32,330 bases of DNA from contig SFEJ01000027.1 in the NCBI GenBank assembly GCA_004558035.1, positions 1 through 32,330 on the forward strand, given 5' to 3'. The stretch is from Opitutia bacterium. Lineage in GTDB: Bacteria; Verrucomicrobiota; Verrucomicrobiae; Opitutales; UBA953. Positions 23,576 through 30,690 of this stretch are shown here, one piece after another. The stretch's first letter is position 1. Every line of letters begins with the position of its first letter. Made by a program: the position numbers and the translations under genes. The notes beneath the pieces were generated by a model. It had not been told where the DNA came from and did not search any database. It saw nothing but the letters and a program-made list of their open reading frames with translations.

Positions 23576-24667
23576 TTAAGCTTTCTTCTTTCGGCTCGCG
23601 TAGGAGCGCGTGCGGGCGTTCTTCGCGTGCGGGCGCTGCTGCGTCTTCCATTCGGACGCGGCGCTCTTCTTCACGCGGGAACGCTTCGGCGCTGGCGTCG
23701 GCGCCTCCGCGGGAACGTCCGCCGCTTCGGCGAGCTTCGCCGCGCGCGTCGCCCGGCGCACGTCGCGCTTGACCTGCAGCTTCTTTTCGATGACGGCGCG
23801 GCGCTCTTTCTCCTCTTCGAATTTGCGGTGCGCCTTCTTGAGCGTGCGCGAGGGCTCCGCCGCCTTTTCGCCGCGCAGCGCCGCCTTGTTCTGGCGCTTC
23901 ACGGCGCTCGGGCGCGAGGGATCGGCGTTCCCGTGCTTGGCGAAGATGAGGTCGATTTCCTTCTTCGTCAGCTTGCGGCAGTCGCCCGGCGGCATTTTCT
24001 TCAGAATGAGCCCGCCGATCTGAAAACGGCGCAGCGTCTTCACGAAAAAGCCGAAGACTTCGAGCAGGCGGCGGATCTCCCGCTTGCGTCCCTGGTTCAG
24101 GTGGATTTCGAGCTTCTTGCCGTCGGGAAAACGGATCACGTTCGAAAAGCGCAGAAATTCGTCCTCGCCGTCCTCGTTCTTGAGCTTCACGCCCTTGAGC
24201 AGGCGCGGCGTCAGCGCGGGATCGTATTCGCGGTTGAGCGTCACTTCGTAGCGCTTCACGACGTCGCTCGACGGGTGGATGATGCGGTTCGCCAGGTCGC
24301 CGTCGTTCGTGATGAGCAGCAGCCCCTCGGAATCCTTGTCGAGCCGCCCGACGCAGAAGAGCTTGTGCGCCGCCCACGTCTCGGGAATGAGCTGGAAGAC
24401 CGTCTGCCCGTCGTTCGGATCGAGATTCGTGCACAGGTAGCCGCGCGGCTTGTTCATCATCAGCACGATGCTTTCGCGCTTGCCGAGGGAAATGACCTGC
24501 CTGCCGATCTTCACGACGTCCTCGCCGGGAACGACGCACTGGCCGAGCTCGGCGACTTTGCCGTTCACGCGGACCTGCCCGTCGGCGATCAGCTCTTCCG
24601 CCTTGCGGCGGGAACACACTTCCGCCTGGGAAAGATATTTTTGGAGACGCATCCGTTCTTCGTTCAT
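23576..24667 (-). CDS. rluB: 23S rRNA pseudouridine synthase, RluB/RsuA family
   Basis: The enzyme isomerises a uridine in rRNA during ribosome maturation. The 363-residue protein has an N-terminal S4 RNA-binding domain (MRLQKYLSQAEVCSRRKAEE, about residues 6-55) and a catalytic domain with MMNKPRGYLCT, the active-site motif GRLDKDSEGLLLITNDGDL (Asp110), YEVTL and LNQGRKREIRRLLEVFGFFV. The family core ends near residue 255; a further about 110 residues are very rich in Lys, Arg and Ala and probably bind RNA without a fixed fold. RluB versus RluE/F cannot be decided with certainty; RluB fits best. Its promoter lies almost directly on the start codon, giving a near-leaderless transcript. Confidence 0.9.
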   Translation of the reverse strand: MNEERMRLQKYLSQAEVCSRRKAEELIADGQVRVNGKVAELGQCVVPGEDVVKIGRQVISLGKRESIVLMMNKPRGYLCTNLDPNDGQTVFQLIPETWAAHKLFCVGRLDKDSEGLLLITNDGDLANRIIHPSSDVVKRYEVTLNREYDPALTPRLLKGVKLKNEDGEDEFLRFSNVIRFPDGKKLEIHLNQGRKREIRRLLEVFGFFVKTLRRFQIGGLILKKMPPGDCRKLTKKEIDLIFAKHGNADPSRPSAVKRQNKAALRGEKAAEPSRTLKKAHRKFEEEKERRAVIEKKLQVKRDVRRATRAAKLAEAADVPAEAPTPAPKRSRVKKSAASEWKTQQRPHAKNARTRSYASRKKKA

Positions 24668-24678
24668 AATGGCGCGCG

Positions 24679-24707
24679 AGCATAGCGCGGGGACGCGCGC
24701 CGCTCAA
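24679..24707 (-). promoter_or_regulatory. Candidate promoter of rluB, near-leaderless
   Basis: On the minus strand TTGAGC (24707-24702), a 17-base spacer and TATGCT (24684-24679) precede the ATG at 24667, so transcription would begin around five bases before it. The spacing and hexamers match the glgP promoter. Confidence 0.5.
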
Positions 24708-24732
24708 CAAAGAAAAACCTTAAGATAGGTAA

Positions 24733-24818
24733 AAGTTTAAAAGGTTAAGGGTTAAAGCTTAAAGAAGGTTTCGGAAAACAGGCGAAGGCGCCGAGCCTCC
24801 TTTGTCTTCGCGGTTTTC
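24733..24818. repeat. AT-rich GGTTAAGGGTTAAAGC repeat and flanking module
   Basis: Positions 24741-24764 repeat the sequence at 16002-16025 with one or no differences. Downstream, a GGCGAAGGCGCCGAGCCTCC stretch resembles the AGCGGGACGC / ACCCTCC module that follows the same repeat at 16037. It lies between the divergent rluB and pilin promoters. Confidence 0.5.
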
Positions 24819-24860
24819 CTAAAAATTCCGCGCGCGGTTTTCGCCCGCGACGAAAGCGCG

Positions 24861-24889
24861 TTGACACTCGCGGCGTTTTCGGCGAAAAT
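24861..24889 (+). promoter_or_regulatory. Promoter of the pseudopilin operon
   Basis: A perfect -35 box TTGACA (24861-24866), a 17-base spacer and GAAAAT (24884-24889) precede the first pilin gene, giving a leader of about 36 bases. This is the best sigma70-type match in the window. Confidence 0.6.
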
Positions 24890-24931
24890 TTCGGCAATAA
24901 CGTTCTTACCCTCCTTACCAATCCATTCATC

Positions 24932-25552
24932 ATGAAAAAATCATCCAAACGCGGTTTTACCCTCATCGAAATCCTCGTCGTCATCGCAATCATCGGCCTG
25001 CTCGCCGCCCTGCTCGTCCCCGTCATCGGCGTGGCGATGAAGAAGGTGCAGATCACGACCATGCGCGGCAAGTACTCCGGCTGGATCACGGCGATCGAGC
25101 AGTACAAGTCCGTCTATAATTACTACCCGATCCTGAACAAGGGCGCGACCGTCGGCGACGACGAGCACTACAATCTCGGCCAGGGCGACACCGGGCTGAA
25201 CTTCGTCAAGGCGCTCTCGGGCCGCGATCCCGAAACGGGCGACAAGCTTTCCAAGGAAGACCAGAAGAGCTTCAACAAGCGCGGCCGCTCCTTCTGCGAT
25301 TTCTCGCCCGAGGACTTCACGCAGGAAGACGGCACCGTCGATTACGGCACGCTCTGCGACGTCTTCGGCAACACGAACATTCACGTCGTCATGGACACGG
25401 ACGACAACAAGCACGTCGTCATTCCCGGCGAATACATGCCCGACGACGCGACCGAGGCCGAAACCGACGCGAACGGTCTCATGAAGAACGTCATCATCTT
25501 CACGTCCGTGAACGACGGCGAAGACTACGAAAACGTCTACAGCTGGCGCTGA
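24932..25552 (+). CDS. Major pseudopilin, GspG-like
   Basis: The 206-residue protein has a class III prepilin signal: a short basic leader MKKSSKRG, then FTLIEILVVIAIIGLLAALL with Glu at +5 and the hydrophobic assembly helix. Prepilin peptidase should cut after Gly8. After the helix, TMRGKYSGWITAIEQYKSVY and NYYPIL are GspG-like (GspG has a conserved ALxxYxxDNxxYP region). The C-terminal half is rich in Asp, with DTDDNKHVVIPGEY that could bind calcium as GspG does; this is inference. It is the first gene of a run of four prepilin-like genes and follows a strong promoter. No secretion ATPase, platform protein, secretin or prepilin peptidase is encoded in this window. Confidence 0.8.
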   Translation: MKKSSKRGFTLIEILVVIAIIGLLAALLVPVIGVAMKKVQITTMRGKYSGWITAIEQYKSVYNYYPILNKGATVGDDEHYNLGQGDTGLNFVKALSGRDPETGDKLSKEDQKSFNKRGRSFCDFSPEDFTQEDGTVDYGTLCDVFGNTNIHVVMDTDDNKHVVIPGEYMPDDATEAETDANGLMKNVIIFTSVNDGEDYENVYSWR

Positions 25553-25555
25553 TTC

Positions 25556-25588
25556 CGTTCCCGCGCGTTCCCGCCGCGGGAACGCGCG
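25556..25588. repeat. Three clustered CGTTCCCGC copies forming a 13-bp-stem palindrome
   Basis: Three copies (25556-25564, 25566-25574 and inverted 25576-25584) sit in the 74-base gap after the first pilin gene. The last two form a near-perfect palindrome, 25562-25574 against 25576-25588. There is no U-tract on the plus strand, so it may only weaken read-through or protect the 3' end of the first, presumably most abundant, pilin message. Confidence 0.6.
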
Positions 25589-25626
25589 CGTCTTCCCCTT
25601 CCCCGCAAATCCGTTCCGCCGCCCTC

Positions 25627-26370
25627 ATGTTGTTCCGCAAGAAAAATTCCCCGCGCGCGCGTTTCCGCCGCGCCTTCACGCTGATCGAGATTCTGACCGT
25701 CGTCGCCATCATCGGGCTGATTTCGGTCGTCATCATCGGGCTGCAGCCCAACAACCCGCACGGCATCGACGACGCCGTGCGGCTCGCGGCGCAGCAGTTC
25801 AAGGTCGCCCGCGCGCAGGCGGTGCTGGGGCACAATCCGGACCGCGAGCCCGAAACCAACAAGCGCTACAACATCCGCTCGGCGGTGCTCGTGCTCAACG
25901 ACGAAAACGACGACGAGCGCCACCTGCGCCACATGGTCGCGATCGTCGGCGGCACGGACGACGAGAGCAAGACCGACCTGCGCGACTACTACTGGTACGC
26001 CGTCGGCGGGAACGCCGGCGTCACGCTGCCGAAAGGCGTCTTCTTCGTGCCGCCCACGGAATCGGGCATCGAGCACAGCTCGCTCGCGCCGATCGAAGGC
26101 GACTACGAAGTCTCGCTCGATCCCTCGCTCGAGCTCGGCGGCAAGCAGTTCGGCTCCGGCAAGCAGAAATGGTACGCGTATTTCTTCGACTCCAACGGGC
26201 AGACCTACATGACCAAGGCGACCTTCATGGTCGCGGAGGGCGTCTGGATGCCCGGCAACGGCATCCGCTTCGATTCGGACGCCGCCGTCGTCGGCTTCGC
26301 CGTCACGCGCAACGGCTCGCTCGTCTTCACGCGCGACGCGGACGAAACCGAAGCCGCCAACGAGCTTTGA
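25627..26370 (+). CDS. Prepilin-like protein, GspH-like (possibly Verru_Chthon cassette D)
   Basis: The 247-residue protein carries a prepilin signal RARFRRA followed by FTLIEILTVVAIIGLISVVI. Glu is at +5, but the residue before the cut site is Ala instead of the usual Gly, a change that prepilin peptidases can tolerate. After the helix, AVRLAAQQFKVARAQAVLGH resembles the region of GspH/FimT that follows the pilin helix (LASxLxxARSEAI). The C-terminal part has short beta-type repeats, including GVWMPGNGIRFDSDAAVVGF and NGSLVFTRDAD, a GspH-like ending. It stands second in a gene order matching gspG-H-I-J. Assignment to cassette D is from position and size only. Confidence 0.6.
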   Translation: MLFRKKNSPRARFRRAFTLIEILTVVAIIGLISVVIIGLQPNNPHGIDDAVRLAAQQFKVARAQAVLGHNPDREPETNKRYNIRSAVLVLNDENDDERHLRHMVAIVGGTDDESKTDLRDYYWYAVGGNAGVTLPKGVFFVPPTESGIEHSSLAPIEGDYEVSLDPSLELGGKQFGSGKQKWYAYFFDSNGQTYMTKATFMVAEGVWMPGNGIRFDSDAAVVGFAVTRNGSLVFTRDADETEAANEL

Positions 26371-26426
26371 GGCGTTCCCGCGCCCGCGCCTTCCTCCGAA
26401 AAAATCCCTTTCAGAAAAAAATCATC

Positions 26427-27170
26427 ATGACCGCGTTTCCGCAGAAAATCTCCTTGCTCCGCCGCGCCGCCGACCGCGCGCGTTCCCACCACCGCCGGGG
26501 CTTCAGCCTCGTGGAAGTCCTCCTCGCCGTCGCCGTGCTCGGCATGGCGATTCTGACCATCGTCGGGCTGCTCAACGCCGCGTTCGAGTCCGTGGGCTCG
26601 AACCTGCGCACGAGCCAGGCGCTGACGGTCTACACGCGCCTGGACGGCGCGCTCGCCGACGTGCGGGAATTCATTTCCCCCGAGGGGCAGGCGATCGTCT
26701 CCGAAAACGACCTGAAGACGAAGCCCTCGTTCGATTACGTGTACGAATGGCTGAACGGCAAGAACGGCACGTCGTGGGACGACGCGCTGTTCGTCGTCTG
26801 CTTCAGCCGCCGCGTGAACCCGGATTCCGACGAGACGCCGCAGCTCGTCATGCAGGCGATCAAGGCGGATTCGTCACAGTCGCTCCCGACGAAGGACGAC
26901 CTCGACTCGATGGATTTCGAAGGCAACGTCTATCTGGCGCGCGTCTTCGTTTCGCCGGAACTCGAGGGCGCGCGCGTCGAGATGAATTCCCGCGGCGAAG
27001 TGCTCTCGCGCACGCACACGCAGGGCGGCACGCTCCCGAGCTCGCCGGACGCGTACGCGCTCGCCTACCTGCCCGTGACCGTCGAGATCTATCCCTTCGC
27101 GGTCGGCAGCTCGCGCCAGTCGGAATCGCAGACGCCGATTCTCTCGCAGATGCTCGTCATTTCCCGCTGA
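26427..27170 (+). CDS. Prepilin-like protein, Verru_Chthon cassette B / GspI-like
   Basis: The 247-residue protein has a long basic leader (about 30 residues ending SHHRRG) before FSLVEVLLAVAVLGMAILTI, a textbook GspI/PilV-type helix with Glu at +5. The ectodomain contains TVYTRLDGALADVREFI near the membrane and later FEGNVYLARVFVSPELEGAR, and ends in beta strands (YLPVTVEIYPFAVG). Size and start agree with Verru_Chthon cassette protein B. ATG 26427 follows the previous stop by 56 bases with one CGTTCCCGC copy between them. The next gene follows after 21 bases, so these form one transcript. Confidence 0.7.
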   Translation: MTAFPQKISLLRRAADRARSHHRRGFSLVEVLLAVAVLGMAILTIVGLLNAAFESVGSNLRTSQALTVYTRLDGALADVREFISPEGQAIVSENDLKTKPSFDYVYEWLNGKNGTSWDDALFVVCFSRRVNPDSDETPQLVMQAIKADSSQSLPTKDDLDSMDFEGNVYLARVFVSPELEGARVEMNSRGEVLSRTHTQGGTLPSSPDAYALAYLPVTVEIYPFAVGSSRQSESQTPILSQMLVISR

Positions 27171-27191
27171 ACCCCGGACACCGTTCCCGCC

Positions 27192-28223
27192 ATGAAGAAG
27201 ATTTCCCGAAACCGCCGAGGCTTCACCCTCGTGGAACTGATGGTCGCGACGACCATCATGATCATCCTGATCATGTTCGTGACGAACATCGCCGTAAGCA
27301 TGCTGCGCGCCTACGACAACACCGTCACCGCGCTCTCGACGAATTCGGACGCGCGCGCCGTGCTCGATCCGCTAGAGAGCGACCTCAATTCCGCCGTCGC
27401 CTTCGACGACGCGCACTGCTGGTTCGAAGTCCGCTACGACCAGGAAAAGGATCTCGGCAATCTCGACGAACAGAACGCGCCGCAAATCATGCTCTTCGCG
27501 CGCACGCCCGACCGCACGCGGCGTTCCCGCAGCGGCTCCGGGAGCACGGAGCTGCCCGGCGAACTCTGCGCCGTCCGCTACGCGCTTGTACAAAAGTCGC
27601 CCTTCGATTCCGCCGCCGCCGACTCGCCGGAAAATCTTTCCTACACGGTCTATCGCGCCGTGCTCAACGCCAAGGACACGCTGAACGCCGCCCTGCCCTA
27701 CGTGCTCGGCTCCGCGGAAAAATCCGGCGACCGCAACGCGCCCTCCGCCTTCTGGGAATCTTCCGAACAGATCACCGACCCGAGCGACGAAGCCAAATAC
27801 TCGCCCAAGGAATGGGGCACGCGCCTGCAGAACTTCCTGCAGGACGGCGTCGTGGACGTCTCGCTCGTCTTCTGGTACGACGACTTCGAGGACGGCAAGC
27901 GCAAGATCGCCGTCGTGAACAATCCCAAGCTCGTCTCGCGGCTGAACGACGTGTATCCGAACCGCGACGTCACGACCTTCTCGAAATCGATCTGCGCGGG
28001 CGCGGGAAAGATCGTCTTCGACGACAATTTCAACGGTGCGAAATCCGCCGCGCTGCGCTCCGTGGAAGTCTCCGTCACCGTGCTCGGCGAAGAAGGCAAG
28101 TCCAAGCTTCTCGGCAGGCAGCTGCAGAGCAATTCCGGCAAGCTCGAGGACGAGAAGTTCCTCGAAGTGCTCCGCGAGAACGGCACGACGTTCCAGCGCA
28201 CGCTCTCGCTCTTCTCGAAGTGA
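27192..28223 (+). CDS. Prepilin-like protein, Verru_Chthon cassette C / GspJ-like
   Basis: The 343-residue protein has a leader MKKISRNRRG followed by FTLVELMVATTIMIILIMFV, with Glu at +5, as in GspJ/PilW. After the helix, TNSDARAVLDPLESDLNSAV is the typical GspJ/PilW pattern (R-x-x-L-D-x-L-x-x-DL). The ectodomain includes ELCAVRYALVQ and a late strand RSVEVSVTVLGEEGKSKL, both common in cassette C proteins. It closes the run of four prepilin genes and is followed after 31 bases by ruvX, with one CGTTCCCGC copy in the gap. A tip complex with the GspI-like and large GspK-like members is a reasonable inference. Confidence 0.72.
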   Translation: MKKISRNRRGFTLVELMVATTIMIILIMFVTNIAVSMLRAYDNTVTALSTNSDARAVLDPLESDLNSAVAFDDAHCWFEVRYDQEKDLGNLDEQNAPQIMLFARTPDRTRRSRSGSGSTELPGELCAVRYALVQKSPFDSAAADSPENLSYTVYRAVLNAKDTLNAALPYVLGSAEKSGDRNAPSAFWESSEQITDPSDEAKYSPKEWGTRLQNFLQDGVVDVSLVFWYDDFEDGKRKIAVVNNPKLVSRLNDVYPNRDVTTFSKSICAGAGKIVFDDNFNGAKSAALRSVEVSVTVLGEEGKSKLLGRQLQSNSGKLEDEKFLEVLRENGTTFQRTLSLFSK

Positions 28224-28254
28224 GGCGTTCCCGCGCACGAAGACGCGCACCGCG

Positions 28255-28737
28255 ATGAGCCGCAATTTTCTCGCGATCGACTACGGTTCCCGCCGCATCG
28301 GGCTCGCGCACGGTGACGACGAGCTCGGCATCGCCATGCCCGTTCCCGCCGCGACCGAAGCCGACGAGGCGGAGCGCCTCGAACACGTCGCGCGCGAAAT
28401 CCGTATCCGGAAAATCACGACGCTCGTCGTCGGCTATCCCGTGAACATGGACGGCACCTGCGGCTACAAGACGCGCGAGGTGGACGCCTTCATCGCCGAG
28501 CTCGAAAAACGCTTCGCCCTGCCCGTCGTCCGCGTGGACGAAACGCTCTCCAGCTACGAGGCGGAATCCCGCATGAGCGCGAAGCGCAAGGGCGGAAACG
28601 ACGCGCGCGCGCGCAAGGCGCACCGCCGCACCGGCGAAATCGATTCCCGCGCCGCCGCCGTGATTCTGCAGGACTACTTCAATGCTTCCGGCGTCGGCGG
28701 GAACGCGTTCCCGTCGGAGCCGGATCTTCCCCTTTGA
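28255..28737 (+). CDS. ruvX: Holliday-junction resolvase-like RuvX/YqgF
   Basis: YqgF proteins have an RNase H-like fold and act in pre-16S rRNA 5' processing; some cleave branched DNA. The 160-residue protein begins MSRNFLAIDYGSRRIGLAHG (first catalytic Asp9), continues with TTLVVGYPVNMDGTCGYKTR, VVRVDETLSSYEAESRM and ends the fold with DSRAAAVILQDYF (late catalytic Asp). The C-terminal tail SGVGGNAFPSEPDLPL is unusual and is encoded partly by a GCGGGAACG copy (28697-28705) adjoining a near-copy. The frame is open further upstream inside the pilin gene, but ATG 28255 gives the family start. truA follows after 4 bases, so both sit at the end of the pilin transcript. Confidence 0.92.
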   Translation: MSRNFLAIDYGSRRIGLAHGDDELGIAMPVPAATEADEAERLEHVAREIRIRKITTLVVGYPVNMDGTCGYKTREVDAFIAELEKRFALPVVRVDETLSSYEAESRMSAKRKGGNDARARKAHRRTGEIDSRAAAVILQDYFNASGVGGNAFPSEPDLPL

Positions 28738-28741
28738 CGCG

Positions 28742-29587
28742 ATGAGCGACGAAAAGCACGCAGTCCAGCGCCCGCGGCGCGTCACTGGCTCGGCGCGTCC
28801 CGCCGTTCCCGTGAAGCGCGAAATCTTCAACGCGATTCCGCCCGGCATGACGCGCTACCGCTGCCTCGTCGCCTACGACGGCACGGATTTCCACGGCTGG
28901 CAGAGCCAGGCTTGCGGGCTCGCGGTGCAGGATTTTCTCGAAAAGCGCATCGCGCAGATCGTCCGCGAACCCGTGCGCGTGCACGGCAGCGGCCGCACGG
29001 ACTCCGGCGTCCACGCCAAGGCGCAGTGCTTCCATTTCGACACGCATTGGAACTATCCGGCGGAGACGCTCCTGCGCGCCCTGCACTGCGGACTGCCCGC
29101 GGGCATCCACGTCTATCGCGCGACAAAGGCGAAGGACGGCTTCCACGCCCGCTTCTCCGCCAAAGGGAAACGCTACCGCTACCGCATTTTTCAGGGCTTC
29201 GCCTCGCCCTTCGACGCGCGCTACTGCTGGGGGCTCGGCGACAAGACGCTCGACGTTCCCGCGATGGAACGCGCCGCGAAACTGCTGCTCGGCGTGCACG
29301 ATTTTTCCGCGTTCGGCGCGACGCACGCCTCCGCCGAACGCGAAAACCCGGTGAAGGACCTGCGGCGGCTCGACGTGACCGCGCGCGGGAAAAACGTCTT
29401 CGTCACGACCGAAGCGAGCGGCTACCTCTACAAGATGGTGCGCCGCCTCGTCGGCGGGCTCGTCCGCGTCGGCCTCGGCAAATGGACGCCGGAGGAGCTG
29501 CTCGCCTACCGCGACGCGAAAATCTGCGACGCGCGCATCACGACCGCCCCCGCCCGCGGCCTCTTCATGGAAAAAGTCTTTTATTAG
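28742..29587 (+). CDS. truA: tRNA pseudouridine(38-40) synthase TruA
   Basis: TruA modifies uridines 38-40 in the tRNA anticodon stem. The 281-residue protein carries the family start MTRYRCLVAYDGTDFHGWQS, the active-site motif GSGRTDSGVHAKAQ (Asp87), KGKRYRYRI and the C-terminal YLYKMVRRLVGGLVRVG. From ATG 28742 there is a basic N-terminal extension of about 35 residues. Met36 (28847) is an alternative start that matches the shorter family members better, although 28742 gives the tight four-base spacing to ruvX. The gene is followed by the 16-base palindrome CGTTCCCGCGGGAACG. Confidence 0.95.
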   Translation: MSDEKHAVQRPRRVTGSARPAVPVKREIFNAIPPGMTRYRCLVAYDGTDFHGWQSQACGLAVQDFLEKRIAQIVREPVRVHGSGRTDSGVHAKAQCFHFDTHWNYPAETLLRALHCGLPAGIHVYRATKAKDGFHARFSAKGKRYRYRIFQGFASPFDARYCWGLGDKTLDVPAMERAAKLLLGVHDFSAFGATHASAERENPVKDLRRLDVTARGKNVFVTTEASGYLYKMVRRLVGGLVRVGLGKWTPEELLAYRDAKICDARITTAPARGLFMEKVFY

Positions 29588-29626
29588 ACCTGAGCGGCCG
29601 CACCGAGAAAACGGAGGGCCCCGAGA

Positions 29627-29642
29627 CGTTCCCGCGGGAACG
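29627..29642. repeat. Perfect 16-base palindrome of two overlapping motif copies
   Basis: CGTTCCCGCGGGAACG lies 40 bases after the truA stop. A weaker ACGCG / CGCGT hairpin with T residues follows at 29644-29666. Together they probably end the pilin-ruvX-truA transcript, though the first palindrome alone has no usable loop and may serve another purpose. Confidence 0.5.
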
Positions 29643-29670
29643 CGACGCGGAAATTTTCGCGTTTTCGCCG

Positions 29671-29699
29671 TTGCGCGACGCGCGCGGCGGGGGCAAAAT
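29671..29699 (+). promoter_or_regulatory. Candidate promoter of the RidA-family gene, near-leaderless
   Basis: TTGCGC (29671-29676), a 17-base spacer and CAAAAT (29694-29699) precede ATG 29711, so transcription would start about five bases before the gene. No Shine-Dalgarno sequence is present. Confidence 0.45.
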
Positions 29700-29710
29700 C
29701 TTCCGCTCTT

Positions 29711-30175
29711 ATGACCATCGAAGAAAAAATTTCCGAACTCGGTCTCACCCTCCCGCAGCCTCCGGCGCCCGCCGGAGCCTACGTTCCCGCGGTGCGGACC
29801 GGCAACCTGCTGTTCCTTTCGGGAACGCTCCCCATGGCGGAAGGCAAGCTCACACACACGGGCATGATCGGCTCCGCGCCGGAAAAGGACGTCGCCTACG
29901 GCTACGCGGCGGCGCGCCAGTGCGCGCTGGCGGCGCTCGCCAACGCGAAGGCGCATCTCGGCTCGCTCGACAAGGTGAAGCGCGTCGTCAACGTCAACGG
30001 TTTCGTCTACGCGCCGGAAGGCTTCGCGGACGCGCCGAAGGTCATCAACGGAGCCTCGGAGCTCTTCCTCGCCCTCTTCGGCGAGAACGGCAAGCACGCC
30101 CGCGCGGCGGTCGCCCTCGGCGGCGTGCCGCTCCACGCGACGGCGGAAGTGCAGGTCGTCCTCGAAGTCGAGTGA
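29711..30175 (+). CDS. RidA/YjgF-family protein
   Basis: RidA proteins hydrolyse reactive enamine/imine intermediates released by PLP enzymes. The 154-residue protein belongs to the longer branch that starts ISELGLTLPQPPAPAGAYVP, with VRTGNLLFLSGTLPM, AARQCALAALANAKAHLGSL, VNVNGFVYAPEGF and the C-terminal KHARAAVALGGVPLHATAEV. The Arg that anchors the substrate carboxylate in RidA is present in HARAAV. Substrates of this branch are not well known, so enamine deaminase activity is plausible rather than certain. It heads a three-gene run with the dCMP deaminase (19 bases) and yqgE (10 bases). Confidence 0.85.
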   Translation: MTIEEKISELGLTLPQPPAPAGAYVPAVRTGNLLFLSGTLPMAEGKLTHTGMIGSAPEKDVAYGYAAARQCALAALANAKAHLGSLDKVKRVVNVNGFVYAPEGFADAPKVINGASELFLALFGENGKHARAAVALGGVPLHATAEVQVVLEVE

Positions 30176-30194
30176 GGTTTCTCGCGGCGTCGCC

Positions 30195-30680
30195 ATGGAA
30201 GGTTTCGTCGAAGAACTGGAACGGCTCGTCGCGGGCGTCGGGCGTCCCTCGTGGGACGCCTACTTCGCGGCGATGGCGGTGCTGATCGCGTCGCGCTCGG
30301 CGTGCGAGCGTCTGCACGTCGGCTGCGTGCTCGTCTCCGCGGGAACGCATCCGAACCGCGTCATCGCCGCCGGCTACAACGGCTTTCTGCCCGGCGCGCC
30401 GCATTGTTCCTGCGTCCGCGACGGACACGAACAGGCGACCGTGCACGCCGAGCAGAACGCGATCGCGGATGCCGCCAAGCGCGGTGTTTCCGTGATGGGC
30501 GCGACCGTTTACGTCACGCATTTCCCGTGCGTGAACTGCGCGAAGATTCTGGCTTCGGCGGGCGTCGGCGTCGTCAAGTACATTCACGATTACCGCAACG
30601 ACCCGCTGGTCCCGCAGCTGCTCGCCGACGCGAAGATCCGCGTCGAAAAGCTGAACCTCGCCGGCGCGGGCGAGGCGTGA
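30195..30680 (+). CDS. Deoxycytidylate (dCMP) deaminase family protein
   Basis: dCMP deaminase makes dUMP for thymidylate synthesis. The 161-residue protein has GRPSWDAYFAAMAVLIASRS and CERLHVGCVLV at the start, NGFLPGAPHC with extra Cys and His residues, then the zinc centre VHAEQNAIADAA (His84, catalytic Glu86) and FPCVNCAKIL (Cys112, Cys115). The order and spacing are those of ComEB/dCMP deaminases. The allosteric region of phage-type enzymes cannot be judged. It is tightly packed between the RidA-family gene and yqgE. A GCGGGAACG copy lies at 30339-30347. Confidence 0.88.
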   Translation: MEGFVEELERLVAGVGRPSWDAYFAAMAVLIASRSACERLHVGCVLVSAGTHPNRVIAAGYNGFLPGAPHCSCVRDGHEQATVHAEQNAIADAAKRGVSVMGATVYVTHFPCVNCAKILASAGVGVVKYIHDYRNDPLVPQLLADAKIRVEKLNLAGAGEA

Positions 30681-30690
30681 TTTTCCCGCG

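Noticed and set aside
29627..29642. A LexA/SOS operator reading of CGTTCCCGCGGGAACG
   Set aside because: The GTTC/GAAC halves superficially resemble a LexA box, but the 9-mer occurs about 49 times, also inside genes and as single halves, which does not fit a regulon operator.
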